Origin: S144-45 sp015494035
GTDB lineage: Bacteria > Pseudomonadota > Gammaproteobacteria > Xanthomonadales > Marinicellaceae
NCBI GenBank assembly: GCA_027057345.1
Contig: JALUIX010000126.1
Span: forward strand, 1 to 50,387
DNA: 50,387 nt
Direction of reading: 5' to 3'
This document shows, piece by piece, positions 1 to 8,091 of the stretch. The translations under genes and the position numbers were made by a program. Position 1 is the stretch's first letter. Each line of letters begins with the position of its first letter. The notes under the pieces are model-generated. The model saw only the letters and a program-made list of their open reading frames with translations, made no database searches and had not been told where the DNA came from.

Positions 1-2
1 AA

Positions 3-698
3 CGGGCGTCCTTTATCTGTGGTTACCTGAAAGAGCACAACCCCACGGCCAAAGTGCTGATCCTGGACAGCAAGGATAGCTTCATCTTTGACAACAATTA
101 CCCTTTCTACTGGAAAAAGGAGTTCGGCTTTGGCACAGACAAGGCCATGATCGACTGGATCGGGCGCAGTGATGGCGGCAAAGTGGTTAAACTGGATGCG
201 GAAAACCGGGCGGTTATCACAGAAAACGGTCAAGTACACCATGGTGATGTGATCAACATTATTCCGCCAGAAAAAGCCCACCAATTCTGCTTCGATAACG
301 ATCTGGTGGCGGGAGACTGGTGTCCGGTGGAGTTCAAGAACTTCGAATCCACCCGACACAAAGACGTGCACGTGATCGGCGACAGCGTGGATGGCGACCC
401 CATGCCTAAAACCGGCTACCTGGCCAGCAACCAGGCGCGCATCACCGTTCAGGCCATTAACGATGAATGGCATGACCGCCCCATTGGCACGCCGTTTCTG
501 ATTAACGACTGCGTGGCCATGGCGGGCAAAAACTGGGGCATGAGCCTGATGGAAACCTTCCGTTATGCCGGAGAAGGCAAACGGCTGGAAGAACGCTACA
601 TCATCCCCGGCCCGGCCAAAAACCCGGCCAAGCACCTGGTGCTGAAAAACGTGGCCAAAAACTGGCAACGCACTTTCCACAAAGACATTTTCAGCTAG
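3..698 (+). CDS. fccB: Flavocytochrome c sulfide dehydrogenase, flavoprotein subunit (5' truncated)
   Basis: C-terminal 231 residues of an FAD-dependent sulfide dehydrogenase (FccB/SoxF type). The frame is open from the window edge, so the N-terminal FAD-binding half lies outside. The visible part holds a second-nucleotide-fold segment with a GDS motif (HVIGDSVDGDPMPKTGYLA) that fits the FAD phosphate-binding strand, then a C-terminal flavocytochrome-binding region (CVAMAGKNWGMSLMETFRY). By family knowledge, the enzyme oxidises sulfide in the periplasm and passes electrons to a c-type cytochrome partner (FccA), which is not in the window. It is convergent with ctaB and ends at a good intrinsic terminator. 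Other FCSD-like FAD oxidoreductases of unknown substrate remain possible because only the C-terminus is visible. Confidence 0.75.
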   Translation, partial: RASFICGYLKEHNPTAKVLILDSKDSFIFDNNYPFYWKKEFGFGTDKAMIDWIGRSDGGKVVKLDAENRAVITENGQVHHGDVINIIPPEKAHQFCFDNDLVAGDWCPVEFKNFESTRHKDVHVIGDSVDGDPMPKTGYLASNQARITVQAINDEWHDRPIGTPFLINDCVAMAGKNWGMSLMETFRYAGEGKRLEERYIIPGPAKNPAKHLVLKNVAKNWQRTFHKDIFS

Positions 699-721
699 AT
701 TGGGCAACACCTGCCATAAAT

Positions 722-750
722 AAGCCCGCAGAACACTCGGGCTTTTTCGT
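722..750 (+). terminator. Intrinsic terminator after fccB
   Basis: AAGCCCG (722-728) pairs with CGGGCTT (738-744) and is followed by a T-rich tract. It lies 23 bases after the fccB stop and before the convergent ctaB end. Confidence 0.8.
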
Positions 751-774
751 TTTGCCATTCGTCCCTATCGGCTA

Positions 775-1683
775 TTAACCACTAAAAATCGGTGCCTGTG
801 GCACGCGCGGGTTAAAGTGGTGGCCCGGTGCATAATGGTCGATAAGCAGGACGGCAAACAGCAGCATCAGGTACCAGATGGAAAACTTGAACATCTTCCA
901 TGGCAACAGTGGGTCATCCGAACGCGGCAAGCGGATGGCATAGGCCAAAAACCAGATTCCCAGCACCACAGCCCCCGCCAGGTAAATCAGGCCGCTCATG
1001 CCGGTCAGGTAAGGCAGAATGCTGACCAGCAGCAACACAATGGTGTAAAGCAAAATATGCAGTTGCGTGACCTTGACCCCATGGGTCACTGGCAGCATGG
1101 GGATGCCGGCATTGGCGTAGTCGTCCTTGCGGTAAATGGCCAGGGCCCAGAAATGAGGTGGTGTCCAGGCAAAGATCAGCAAAAACAGCAGTAGGGCATC
1201 GGGCGTGACCTGACCGGTCACTGCGGCCCAGCCCAGCACCGGCGGCGCCGCACCGGCCGCGCCACCAATGACAATATTTTGCGGCGTAATGCGCTTGAGA
1301 AAGAAGGTGTAGATAAATGCGTAGCCAATCAACGAAGCAAACGTGAGTACTGCCGTCAGCACATTCACCTTCCACACCAATATCCCCATGGCCACCACCG
1401 TCAGCAGCAGTGCAAATACCAACACATGGTGACCTTTCAGTTCACCACTGGGCAGCGGGCGGTGCTGCGTCCGCAACATGATGGCATCGGCCTTCTGATC
1501 AGCCCAATGGTTAATGGCCGCGGCCGCTCCGGCAGCCAGGCCAATGCCCAGCAGGCCATAAAACACCTTGTCCAGCGGTGGCCAGCCGGGGACAGCCAGC
1601 AACATGCCCACCAGTGCCGTGAACACAATCAACAGCACCACGCGTGGCTTGCACAATTCCAGATAACTGTTGAAACAACTCAT
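775..1683 (-). CDS. ctaB: Protoheme IX farnesyltransferase (heme O synthase)
   Basis: 302-residue polytopic membrane protein of the UbiA prenyltransferase superfamily. It attaches a farnesyl group to haem B to make haem O for the haem-copper oxidase. The prenyl-diphosphate/Mg2+ motif NxxxDxxxD is present as N58, D62 and D66, followed by the typical RTQHRPLPSG (R71, R75). A second aspartate-containing motif lies in the C-terminal half. The ATG overlaps the ctaA stop by 4 bases, showing translational coupling. It is the last gene of the oxidase biogenesis operon and is convergent with fccB. Length and sequence are normal for CtaB/CyoE. Confidence 0.95.
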   Translation of the reverse strand: MSCFNSYLELCKPRVVLLIVFTALVGMLLAVPGWPPLDKVFYGLLGIGLAAGAAAAINHWADQKADAIMLRTQHRPLPSGELKGHHVLVFALLLTVVAMGILVWKVNVLTAVLTFASLIGYAFIYTFFLKRITPQNIVIGGAAGAAPPVLGWAAVTGQVTPDALLLFLLIFAWTPPHFWALAIYRKDDYANAGIPMLPVTHGVKVTQLHILLYTIVLLLVSILPYLTGMSGLIYLAGAVVLGIWFLAYAIRLPRSDDPLLPWKMFKFSIWYLMLLFAVLLIDHYAPGHHFNPRVPQAPIFSG

Positions 1684-2687
1684 GCCGCAGTCGGGCTCCG
1701 GGACTGGCGGGTTTTATACAGCAGCGCCACCATGAATATCAGCAGCAACGCCGCACCCATGTTATGCAAAGTGGCCACGGGCAAAGGCAGGGAAAACACC
1801 ACATTGGAAATGCCGAGAGTGATCTGCAAGCTCAACAGGGCCAGCAAACCAACGCCCCAGGGCAGCAGTTCGCGGTTTTTCATCAAGCGGAAGGCCAGCC
1901 AGATCAGGTACAGACTCACCAGCAGAAAACCCATTCGGTGGGCCATGTGAATGGCGGTTCGCGCCGGCATGTCCAGCACACCAAACTCGTAATTGGGGCC
2001 AATGCCGCGCCAGAGCACAAACGCCTCGGAAAAATCCATGTGAGGCCACCAACTGCCCTGACAGGTGGGAAAATCCGGACAGGCCAGGGCCGCGTAGTTG
2101 GAAGAGGTCCAGCCGCCCAGGGCGATTTGCATCACCAACAGCAGCAGCCCCAGACCAATCATCCAAGGTTTGACGTGACCGGCATAGCGGTAGGGCATCA
2201 GATTCGGGGTGGTGCGCAAGGCCAGCCACAACAGCAGGGACAAGGTGGTCAAACCGCCCAGCAGGTGCAGCATGACAATCACTGGCTTGAGCTTCAGCGT
2301 CACCGTCCACATGCCCAGGGCCGCCTGCAGGACAATGATAATCAGCAAAGCCGTGGCCAGCCCCACCGGAGCGTCCTGGTGATTGATGCCTTCGTCGCGC
2401 TTGCGCCAGGCCCAGACAAACAGGGCGAGCACCAGCACACCGAGCGTGCCGGCAAAATACCGATGCACCATTTCGCGCCAGGCCTTGTGCGGCTCCACGG
2501 GTCGGTCTGGAAACTCGCTGTTGGCCTGCTGAATTTCCTCATGTTGGGTGGGCCAGTCCATCTGGCCATAACAGCCAGGCCAGTCCGGGCAACCCAGGCC
2601 CGCATCGGACAAGCGCACAAAGGCGCCCAGCACAACCACGCCCAAAGCAAGAATAACGGCCACCCAGGCCAGTTGATGGTATTTCAT
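1680..2687 (-). CDS. ctaA: Heme A synthase
   Basis: 335-residue COX15/CtaA family membrane protein that hydroxylates the C8 methyl of haem O to yield haem A for cytochrome aa3. About eight hydrophobic segments are visible, with the paired histidines of the two four-helix halves (MVHRYFAG and MLHLLGG in the first half, AIHMAHRMG and LHNMGAA in the second). The N-terminus shows the family motif VRLSDAGLGCPDWPGCYGQ. It overlaps ctaB by 4 bases and starts 3 bases after the upstream SCO-like gene. The presence of ctaA and ctaB indicates that the nearby oxidase is an aa3 type. Confidence 0.95.
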   Translation of the reverse strand: MKYHQLAWVAVILALGVVVLGAFVRLSDAGLGCPDWPGCYGQMDWPTQHEEIQQANSEFPDRPVEPHKAWREMVHRYFAGTLGVLVLALFVWAWRKRDEGINHQDAPVGLATALLIIIVLQAALGMWTVTLKLKPVIVMLHLLGGLTTLSLLLWLALRTTPNLMPYRYAGHVKPWMIGLGLLLLVMQIALGGWTSSNYAALACPDFPTCQGSWWPHMDFSEAFVLWRGIGPNYEFGVLDMPARTAIHMAHRMGFLLVSLYLIWLAFRLMKNRELLPWGVGLLALLSLQITLGISNVVFSLPLPVATLHNMGAALLLIFMVALLYKTRQSRSPTAA

Positions 2688-2690
2688 GTT

Positions 2691-3260
2691 TTATCCGTCT
2701 TTGCGTTTCAGTAACACGTTCATGTCCTTGATTGTACCCGATGGGTTAAACCCCTTGGGGTAGGACATCATGAGAAAGCCTTCCGGCGCAACGATGTAAA
2801 ACCCGTCGCCCTGCCCCAGTGATTGCCGGCTCAAGCGATCAAACAACGCTTGCGCGCGGGGTTCTTCGGCCAAAGAGATTTTTTCAAAACGATTCGCCAG
2901 CCCCTGCGGCAATGCCAGCTCCGCCTGCGGATAGACAACCACGGGTTTTACTTTACTGCGATGGCGCCCGGTGGCCAGGTAGATACGATATACCGCGTCC
3001 AACATGCGCGCACAATCGCTGTCGCACGGCCCGTGGTTGACATACACCAGTTTCCACAGGTCGTTGTTATCGGCCAGCAACGGGTTTTGGCTGTACTGGC
3101 GCATTTCAATGGGCGGGTTGACCAGATCACCGTGGTTTTTTGAAGGCTGTGGCTTGTAATGCAGGTAACCGGCATTCATCAGGTAAGCCAGCAGCACCGG
3201 CACAAAAAACAGGCCAAACAAAGCCAGCAGGATGAGTTTATTTCGGGTTTGTGTTTTCAC
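2691..3260 (-). CDS. Membrane-anchored SCO/thioredoxin-like oxidase-locus protein
   Basis: 189 residues with one N-terminal membrane anchor (about residues 9-30) and a periplasmic domain. The segment NHGPCDSDCARML carries a C-x3-C pair placed as in SCO-type copper chaperones, followed by a beta strand (VKPVVVYPQ). This suggests a thioredoxin-like fold. The gene sits between SURF1 and ctaA, where many gammaproteobacteria keep a conserved protein of unknown function, and it overlaps the SURF1 gene by 23 bases. A role in copper or thiol handling during oxidase assembly is inferred from context. The second SCO histidine is not obvious, so I do not call it SCO1. Confidence 0.75.
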   Translation of the reverse strand: MKTQTRNKLILLALFGLFFVPVLLAYLMNAGYLHYKPQPSKNHGDLVNPPIEMRQYSQNPLLADNNDLWKLVYVNHGPCDSDCARMLDAVYRIYLATGRHRSKVKPVVVYPQAELALPQGLANRFEKISLAEEPRAQALFDRLSRQSLGQGDGFYIVAPEGFLMMSYPKGFNPSGTIKDMNVLLKRKDG

Positions 3261-3984
3261 GGTCTCGTCGCAGTTTGCGTAGCCAGAAGAAATACAGAAG
3301 CCACAGGGTTATGGTCAGGCCAAACCACTGGACGGCATAGCCAATATGACGCGAAGGCGGCATAATAACAGGTTTCCACTGGCGCGCAAAACCATCAGGC
3401 GCTACATCGTCAAGCAAAAACACGCGTTGGGCCAGAAGCAGCGGCAGGCCGGACTGATGACGGATGACATCAGCCATCTCACCGGCGGTAAAGTAGAGCA
3501 TTTTCTGCACCGGCTTTTCCCGCTTCAGTGTCACTTCACCCAGCTCAATCCCGGTTTTGGGTGGCTTGTCCACCCGTAACCGCAGACTGCGCGGTGTCGT
3601 GTCCACATTCAGGCTCTCGGCTGTCCAGTCTGATGCGTCAATCCAGCCCCGGTTGACCACAATCGCTCCCGGCCAGCCATCCACTGCGAAGGGGGTTAAC
3701 ACCTCATAACCCACACGTTTGTTGCGCACCTTGTTTTCCAGCAGAAATTGCGGAGCCGGGAGGTAATGACCACTGAGCTGGACAAAACTGTAACGCGGCA
3801 GTCCCAGCACATCGGCCGGCTGCGACACAGGTTGTTGCTTGCCCTGGGCCAGCCAATCTAGCAACTGCTGTTTTTCTTCGGCGCGTTGCAGTTGCCAGAA
3901 ACCCAGCCACAGCATCAAGACGCTAAAAAGCAGCACCAGGGCGGTGGGTAGCAAGGGCAGCCCGAAAATGACACGGTTTTTCAC
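3238..3984 (-). CDS. SURF1 family cytochrome oxidase assembly protein
   Basis: 248 residues with the SURF1 layout: an N-terminal membrane helix (about 12-30) followed by LGFWQLQRAEEKQQLLDW, a long periplasmic domain containing VNRGWID, and a C-terminal helix (HIGYAVQWFGLTITLWLLYFFW). SURF1 proteins help insert haem A into subunit I. It lies in the same minus-strand operon as ctaA and ctaB. The divergent DUF2909 gene starts 99 bases upstream. Confidence 0.92.
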   Translation of the reverse strand: MKNRVIFGLPLLPTALVLLFSVLMLWLGFWQLQRAEEKQQLLDWLAQGKQQPVSQPADVLGLPRYSFVQLSGHYLPAPQFLLENKVRNKRVGYEVLTPFAVDGWPGAIVVNRGWIDASDWTAESLNVDTTPRSLRLRVDKPPKTGIELGEVTLKREKPVQKMLYFTAGEMADVIRHQSGLPLLLAQRVFLLDDVAPDGFARQWKPVIMPPSRHIGYAVQWFGLTITLWLLYFFWLRKLRRDRENTNPK

Positions 3985-4083
3985 AGGCGCACCTGGACCT
4001 TATCAGCCTGGAAAACGAAAAAGACCGGCTCGTTTTGCCACTCACGCGGTACAATAACTGCCGCACTTCCACTGGTTTCTGGC

Positions 4084-4302
4084 ATGAAAATCCTTATAGT
4101 TCTCATTCTGCTGTTCATTGTGTATTCACTGGGCCTGGCCATGTATCACCTGATCCGGGAAAAAGGCCAGGGGAAAAACACCCTGCGCTTTCTGACCGTG
4201 CGCATCATTGTGTCGCTGGCCCTGTTCGGTTTGATTGTGTTGGCCATCAAAATGGGCTGGGTGCAGCCACACGGTATTTTCAATCAACCCATCAAGCCCT
4301 GA
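4084..4302 (+). CDS. DUF2909 twin-transmembrane protein
   Basis: 72-residue protein with two hydrophobic helices (about 2-21 and 38-58) joined by a short basic loop containing REKGQGKNTLRFLTVRI, which is characteristic of DUF2909. Members are typically found between coxC and SURF1 in gammaproteobacterial oxidase loci. Function is unknown; assembly or stability of the oxidase is an inference from position. It is on the opposite strand to the rest of the locus, and a TACAAT -10-like hexamer lies at 4050-4055. Confidence 0.8.
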   Translation: MKILIVLILLFIVYSLGLAMYHLIREKGQGKNTLRFLTVRIIVSLALFGLIVLAIKMGWVQPHGIFNQPIKP

Positions 4303-4356
4303 CAACACGCACAGGTTCAATGGTCACGTGGCGGCACAGCCACTATCACGGCTACT

Positions 4357-4917
4357 TCAGTATTTTTCAAATTTCATCGCAAAGGTATAACGCGGCTCGG
4401 TGCAGATTTTATTGGGTGGGCGGCCGGCGTGCAGGATGGCGCCGTCAAAAATCACCAACCGTCCGGGTTTTGGTGAGGCCACAAATGCCGCGTCCTTGTT
4501 GGCATCAAAAAACAGGGTCTCACCGCCCCATTCGTGATCCCATTCTTTCTGGATAAACCACAGGGCAGTCATTTCCCTGGCATTGGGCTGACAGTCGGTG
4601 TGGGTAAACAGCATGTCGCCAAAACTGGCCACGTTACAATAGCAGCGGTACATGCGGTAGGATTCCTCGAAAAGGCTGTCCATGGCCTGCTGAGCCCGAA
4701 CAGCAATGGGCAGCAGTCTGGCCTTTTCCAGGGGCATGTTGTAGGCCCAATGCCGGTAAGCCGCGGTTTCCGGTCGTGCCATTTCCGTGCGGGTAAACGG
4801 CGCCTTGATCAAGGCCTGGTAAATTTCATCGTTAACCCGTTTTTCGATCATGTCATCAAAAACATAAATGGGCCGGCCATCGACCTCGCCAGATCGCACC
4901 GGTTTGAAATCACTCAT
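4357..4917 (-). CDS. 2-oxoglutarate/Fe(II)-dependent oxygenase
   Basis: 186-residue double-stranded beta-helix oxygenase. Likely iron ligands are H106 and D108 in FTHTDCQ and H163 in ILHAGRPP. R176 in TEPRYTFAMKF fits the 2-oxoglutarate carboxylate site. A longer open frame runs upstream, but the ATG at 4917 gives the family-like N-terminus MSDFKPVRSGEVDG and an 8-base overlap with the upstream gene, so that start is chosen. The partner upstream is also a 2OG oxygenase, so the two probably act together. Substrate is unknown. Both lie inside an otherwise standard oxidase locus. Confidence 0.85.
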   Translation of the reverse strand: MSDFKPVRSGEVDGRPIYVFDDMIEKRVNDEIYQALIKAPFTRTEMARPETAAYRHWAYNMPLEKARLLPIAVRAQQAMDSLFEESYRMYRCYCNVASFGDMLFTHTDCQPNAREMTALWFIQKEWDHEWGGETLFFDANKDAAFVASPKPGRLVIFDGAILHAGRPPNKICTEPRYTFAMKFEKY

Positions 4918-6088
4918 AATCCATGCCTCTGTTGGTGTTGTGTTTACGAATCCACAGGGTAGCCAGCCATTTTTCTCCCTGCCGTACCGGCAAGCCGCAG
5001 TGGAGTGAATCCACGAATGGGCTGCCATTGGCGTCTACGTTCTGGAAGTGCACCACCTGCCCTCTTCGTGCCGGCACGCTCAAACCCAATCGGGGGAAAG
5101 CCGTCTGGCCACCGACAGGCACGTCATTTAAGTAAAGACAAAGCGTATCTGTCCTTTGTTGCTCGGCAAACTGCCCGGTGTTCTCCAGCCCGCCGACAAA
5201 GTCGTAATGGGGTTTGTATTCCTGGCCCACGCCATAACGCAGCAAGTGCAGTGGTTCACTGCGTTCAGCGTCAATGCCCGTCAGGGCAGTCACTGAGTGC
5301 ATGATGGCGTTGATGACAATGTCTTCCAGAAACCAGTCAAAAGCGGCCGAATCACTGTTGCGCACCGGATCCTTTATTCGCTGGCCAGTGACCGGGTCCA
5401 AGACCATGGAGGGCCGCAAATGCGGCGCGCCGCGGAAGCGGATGTAGTCACACTGCCAGTCCGTCAAGGCGCCATCAAACAAGGTGATGTCCGGCTTTTC
5501 GTTCAAGTGCTGACCGTCCCGTGGCAGATGTTGTGGCCAGCGGACGTTCTCAATCGCAGCCAGAGTTTTCTCCCCAGTGTGCATGGATTCCTGAGCGCGC
5601 AAGGCCTGCTGGCTATGCAGAAAGCGCGCGAAGGCATCCCCAGCTCTGGCCGCTGCACACATAAGGGTTTCCGCTGCTGGCCCTTGCGCGTTCGCAATCC
5701 TGGGTTCGCTGGATTCTTGACCATCATGCCACTGGGCCAGCATCGCCAGCACGCGCAAGGCTTCAGGGTAATTGGCCTGTGCCGCACGTTTCAACCAGTG
5801 CAAGGCAGCGGATGTGTCCCGCTGGATGCCATAACCGAAGTACAGGCACCGGCTCAGTTCGAAACACGATTCCGGTTCCAGACTTGACTGCTGGAAACGA
5901 TTGACGGCGCTGATGGCATCGGCTGGCCCGCCAATGCCATGTAATTCCAGAATGCCCAGCTCCTTGATGGCAGGGGCGAAGCCATTGCCTGCAGCCAGTG
6001 TAAGATTTTCGCGTGCCCTTGCCCACTGGCCCTGTTGCAAGTACTGCAAGGCCTGCCGGTAAAGGTGTTGTGGTGATGGCACTGTCAT
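4910..6088 (-). CDS. Prolyl 4-hydroxylase-like 2OG oxygenase with N-terminal Sel1/TPR-like repeats
   Basis: 392 residues in two parts. Residues about 5-150 form helical repeats of the Sel1/TPR kind (LYRQALQYLQQGQWARARENL, then LYFGYGIQRDTSAALHWLKRAA). Residues about 190-390 form a prolyl-4-hydroxylase alpha-type catalytic domain with Fe ligands H294 and D296 (YKPHYDF) and H363 (SLHCGLPV), and K373 (GEKW) for 2-oxoglutarate. By family knowledge it would hydroxylate a proline or another residue on a protein target bound through the repeats; the target cannot be read from sequence. It overlaps the second oxygenase by 8 bases. No signal peptide, so it is probably cytoplasmic. Confidence 0.85.
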   Translation of the reverse strand: MTVPSPQHLYRQALQYLQQGQWARARENLTLAAGNGFAPAIKELGILELHGIGGPADAISAVNRFQQSSLEPESCFELSRCLYFGYGIQRDTSAALHWLKRAAQANYPEALRVLAMLAQWHDGQESSEPRIANAQGPAAETLMCAAARAGDAFARFLHSQQALRAQESMHTGEKTLAAIENVRWPQHLPRDGQHLNEKPDITLFDGALTDWQCDYIRFRGAPHLRPSMVLDPVTGQRIKDPVRNSDSAAFDWFLEDIVINAIMHSVTALTGIDAERSEPLHLLRYGVGQEYKPHYDFVGGLENTGQFAEQQRTDTLCLYLNDVPVGGQTAFPRLGLSVPARRGQVVHFQNVDANGSPFVDSLHCGLPVRQGEKWLATLWIRKHNTNRGMDYE

Positions 6089-6167
6089 GGGGCTTCCAAA
6101 TCCAAACGGCTAATCAGCCCCTATTTTACTGCAGCTCGCTTGGCAATATCCTGTTTCCTCTGCGCAT

Positions 6168-6200
6168 AAAAAAACGCCCCGAATAATGAGGCGTTTTTTC
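6168..6200 (-). terminator. Intrinsic terminator of the oxidase operon
   Basis: AAAACGCC (6171-6178) pairs with GGCGTTTT around a short loop. On the minus strand the hairpin is followed by seven T, so it would stop transcripts coming from coxC through the repeat element. The T tract on the plus strand makes it bidirectional. Confidence 0.8.
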
Positions 6201-6366
6201 TTAGGGAAGCTCTGATTGAATCTGGACGAAGCAGGTTATGCCGGAAATGTTCGAGAACAAGGCGGAGTTCGCAGCGAATAGCCGGCTATTCGCAAGAACT
6301 TCAACGCAGTTATCGGACATTTCAGGTGTGAGAAGCGAGTTCACGATTCGATCAGAGCTTCCTCAG
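6201..6366. repeat. MITE-like quasi-palindromic element, copy 1 (subfamily A)
   Basis: About 166 bp beginning TTAGGGAAGCTCTGATTG and ending CGATCAGAGCTTCCTCA, with terminal inverted repeats of about 18 bp. The centre is the perfect palindrome GAATAGCCGGCTATTC (6276-6291), which coincides with the midpoint of the element, so the whole unit can fold as one long imperfect hairpin. It lies 10 bases from the coxC stop codon, between the gene and its terminator. Confidence 0.85.
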
Positions 6367-6375
6367 AAAGCGGAC

Positions 6376-7242
6376 TTAGAGAATGTAGACAAAAATAAAC
6401 AGAGCCAGCCAGACCACATCCACAAAGTGCCAGTACCAGGCAACGGCTTCAAAGGCGAAATGATGTTCCGGCGTGAAATGACCGCGCATGGCGCGAATGG
6501 CAATCACCAACAACATGATGGCGCCAAGGGTCACATGCAGCCCGTGGAAACCAGTCAACATAAAAAAAGTCGAGCCGTAAATGCCACTGCCCAGCGTCAG
6601 GTTCAGCTCATGATAGGCCTCGATGTATTCGGTGGCTTGGAGGTAGACGAAAGTAAAACCCAGGACCACGGTGGCCAATAACCAGCCCACCAGGGCCTTA
6701 CGGTTGTTTTTCTTCAAGGCATGATGCGCCAGAGTCACTGTCAAACCGGAGGTAAGCAGAATCAGTGTGTTAATCAGCGGCAGGCCAAAGGCCGGAATGG
6801 TTTCAAACTCGCCACCCAGGTTAGCCGGGCCATTGGTGGGCCAGACACCTTCGTAGCCTTGCCACAACAAGGCACCAGTGGCATAACCGGTGCCTTCACC
6901 ACCCAGCCAGGGCACCGAAAGCATGCGGGCATAAAATAACGCGCCAAAGAACACGGCAAAAAACATGACTTCGGAAAAGATAAACCAGATCATTCCCATT
7001 CGGAATGAACTATCTACCTGCTTGTTGTAGAGACCGCCTTCGCTTTCTGCGATCACTTCTCCAAACCAGCCAAACATCATGTAAACCAAAACAGCAAGCC
7101 CGGCATAAAGTATCCAGGGGCCGGCATCGCCATTCAGGTAAAGGGCCCCACCCACTGCGGTCAGACTCAGACCAATGCTGCCGACAATCGGCCACTTGGC
7201 CAGGTGTGGAACGTAATAGTGATTTTGTGTTGCTTCGGACAT
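6376..7242 (-). CDS. coxC: Cytochrome c oxidase subunit III
   Basis: 288 residues with seven predicted membrane helices and the CoxIII signature regions (PWILYAGLAVLVYMMFGWFGEVI, FSEVMFFAVFFGALFYARM, TGFHGLHVTLGAIMLL, WYWHFVDVVWLALF). It belongs to the core of the proton-pumping aa3 oxidase in the inner membrane and probably supports sustained proton uptake and complex stability. It is downstream of ctaG in the operon. Full length compared with the family. Confidence 0.96.
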   Translation of the reverse strand: MSEATQNHYYVPHLAKWPIVGSIGLSLTAVGGALYLNGDAGPWILYAGLAVLVYMMFGWFGEVIAESEGGLYNKQVDSSFRMGMIWFIFSEVMFFAVFFGALFYARMLSVPWLGGEGTGYATGALLWQGYEGVWPTNGPANLGGEFETIPAFGLPLINTLILLTSGLTVTLAHHALKKNNRKALVGWLLATVVLGFTFVYLQATEYIEAYHELNLTLGSGIYGSTFFMLTGFHGLHVTLGAIMLLVIAIRAMRGHFTPEHHFAFEAVAWYWHFVDVVWLALFIFVYIL

Positions 7243-7327
7243 GATTGTGCCTCGTTATTGTTGTGTATTCCGGCAAAAATTGCCGAACCCCTTATTATTC
7301 TCAATGAGCGCCAGATGATTCCACAGA

Positions 7328-7948
7328 TTAACCGGCACTCTTCTCCGCAGCGGATGTGGATTTGGCCACGCTGCCATGAATCTTTTCACCCTGCTTGAGT
7401 TGCTCGGGAGTCAAAGCCCCCTTGTTGAAAAACGTGTAGGACAAGGTCATCACATGCACATCTTCCGGCAAATCCGGGCTGACGCGGAAAGTCACACCCA
7501 TCCATTCTTGCTGATGTGGCTGCAAGGTTTGTTCGGTAAAGCAAAAACATTCAGTCTTGCTGAAATACAGTGACGCTTTACCTGGCGCCACACTGGGCAC
7601 GGCTTGACCGACGATGGCCTGATCTGACAAGTTTCTGGCAAAGAACTCGGTCGAGTACAACTTACCGGGAATGACTTCCATTTGCAGAACCTTGGGATGA
7701 AACTCCCACGGCAATGCACTGTTGACCGTACCATCGAATTGCACGGTGACCCTGCGTGATGGATCAATCTGCTGCGCTGAGGCCTCGGCCACGGAAATCC
7801 GACCTGTCTTGCCATTGATACCGGTGACTTCACAAAACACATTGTACAAAGGCACCAAGGCAAACGCGAAACCAAACATTAATACCGTCACCCCCAGGGT
7901 GATATAGATGGTTTTGCGGGCTTTTTTTTGTGTCTCTTCAGTGCGCAT
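7328..7948 (-). CDS. ctaG: Cytochrome c oxidase assembly protein CtaG/Cox11
   Basis: 206 residues: one N-terminal membrane helix (about 14-35) followed by a periplasmic immunoglobulin-like copper-binding domain. The conserved cysteine NVFCEVTG and the copper-binding ECFCFTEQ motif (C-F-C) are present. The family delivers Cu(I) to the CuB site of subunit I. It is flanked by coxA and coxC, the usual place for this chaperone. The C-terminus is slightly extended with an alanine/serine/lysine-rich tail. Confidence 0.95.
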   Translation of the reverse strand: MRTEETQKKARKTIYITLGVTVLMFGFAFALVPLYNVFCEVTGINGKTGRISVAEASAQQIDPSRRVTVQFDGTVNSALPWEFHPKVLQMEVIPGKLYSTEFFARNLSDQAIVGQAVPSVAPGKASLYFSKTECFCFTEQTLQPHQQEWMGVTFRVSPDLPEDVHVMTLSYTFFNKGALTPEQLKQGEKIHGSVAKSTSAAEKSAG

Positions 7949-7962
7949 CAGTCAGGCATCCG

Positions 7963-8079
7963 TTAACGGTAGCTGGCCATGACGCTGGCAGCAATAAAGC
8001 CAGCAAACAGCAAAAATGCCACAACAAACAGTCCGACGGCGGTGCGCCGGACTGCTTTGCGTTGCTTTTCATCGACCAT
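7963..8079 (-). CDS. 38-residue cytochrome oxidase-associated membrane peptide
   Basis: A small gene between coxA and ctaG. Translation starts MVDEKQRKAVRRTAVGLFVV and ends with MASYR; residues about 15-33 form one membrane helix preceded by a basic patch, giving an N-in topology. Position and shape fit the short 'cytochrome oxidase small assembly protein' often annotated between coxA and ctaG in gammaproteobacteria. Biochemical function is unknown. It is 12 bases from the coxA stop and 14 bases from the ctaG start, so it is probably cotranscribed. Confidence 0.75.
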   Translation of the reverse strand: MVDEKQRKAVRRTAVGLFVVAFLLFAGFIAASVMASYR

Positions 8080-8091
8080 CTGATTCACGAA

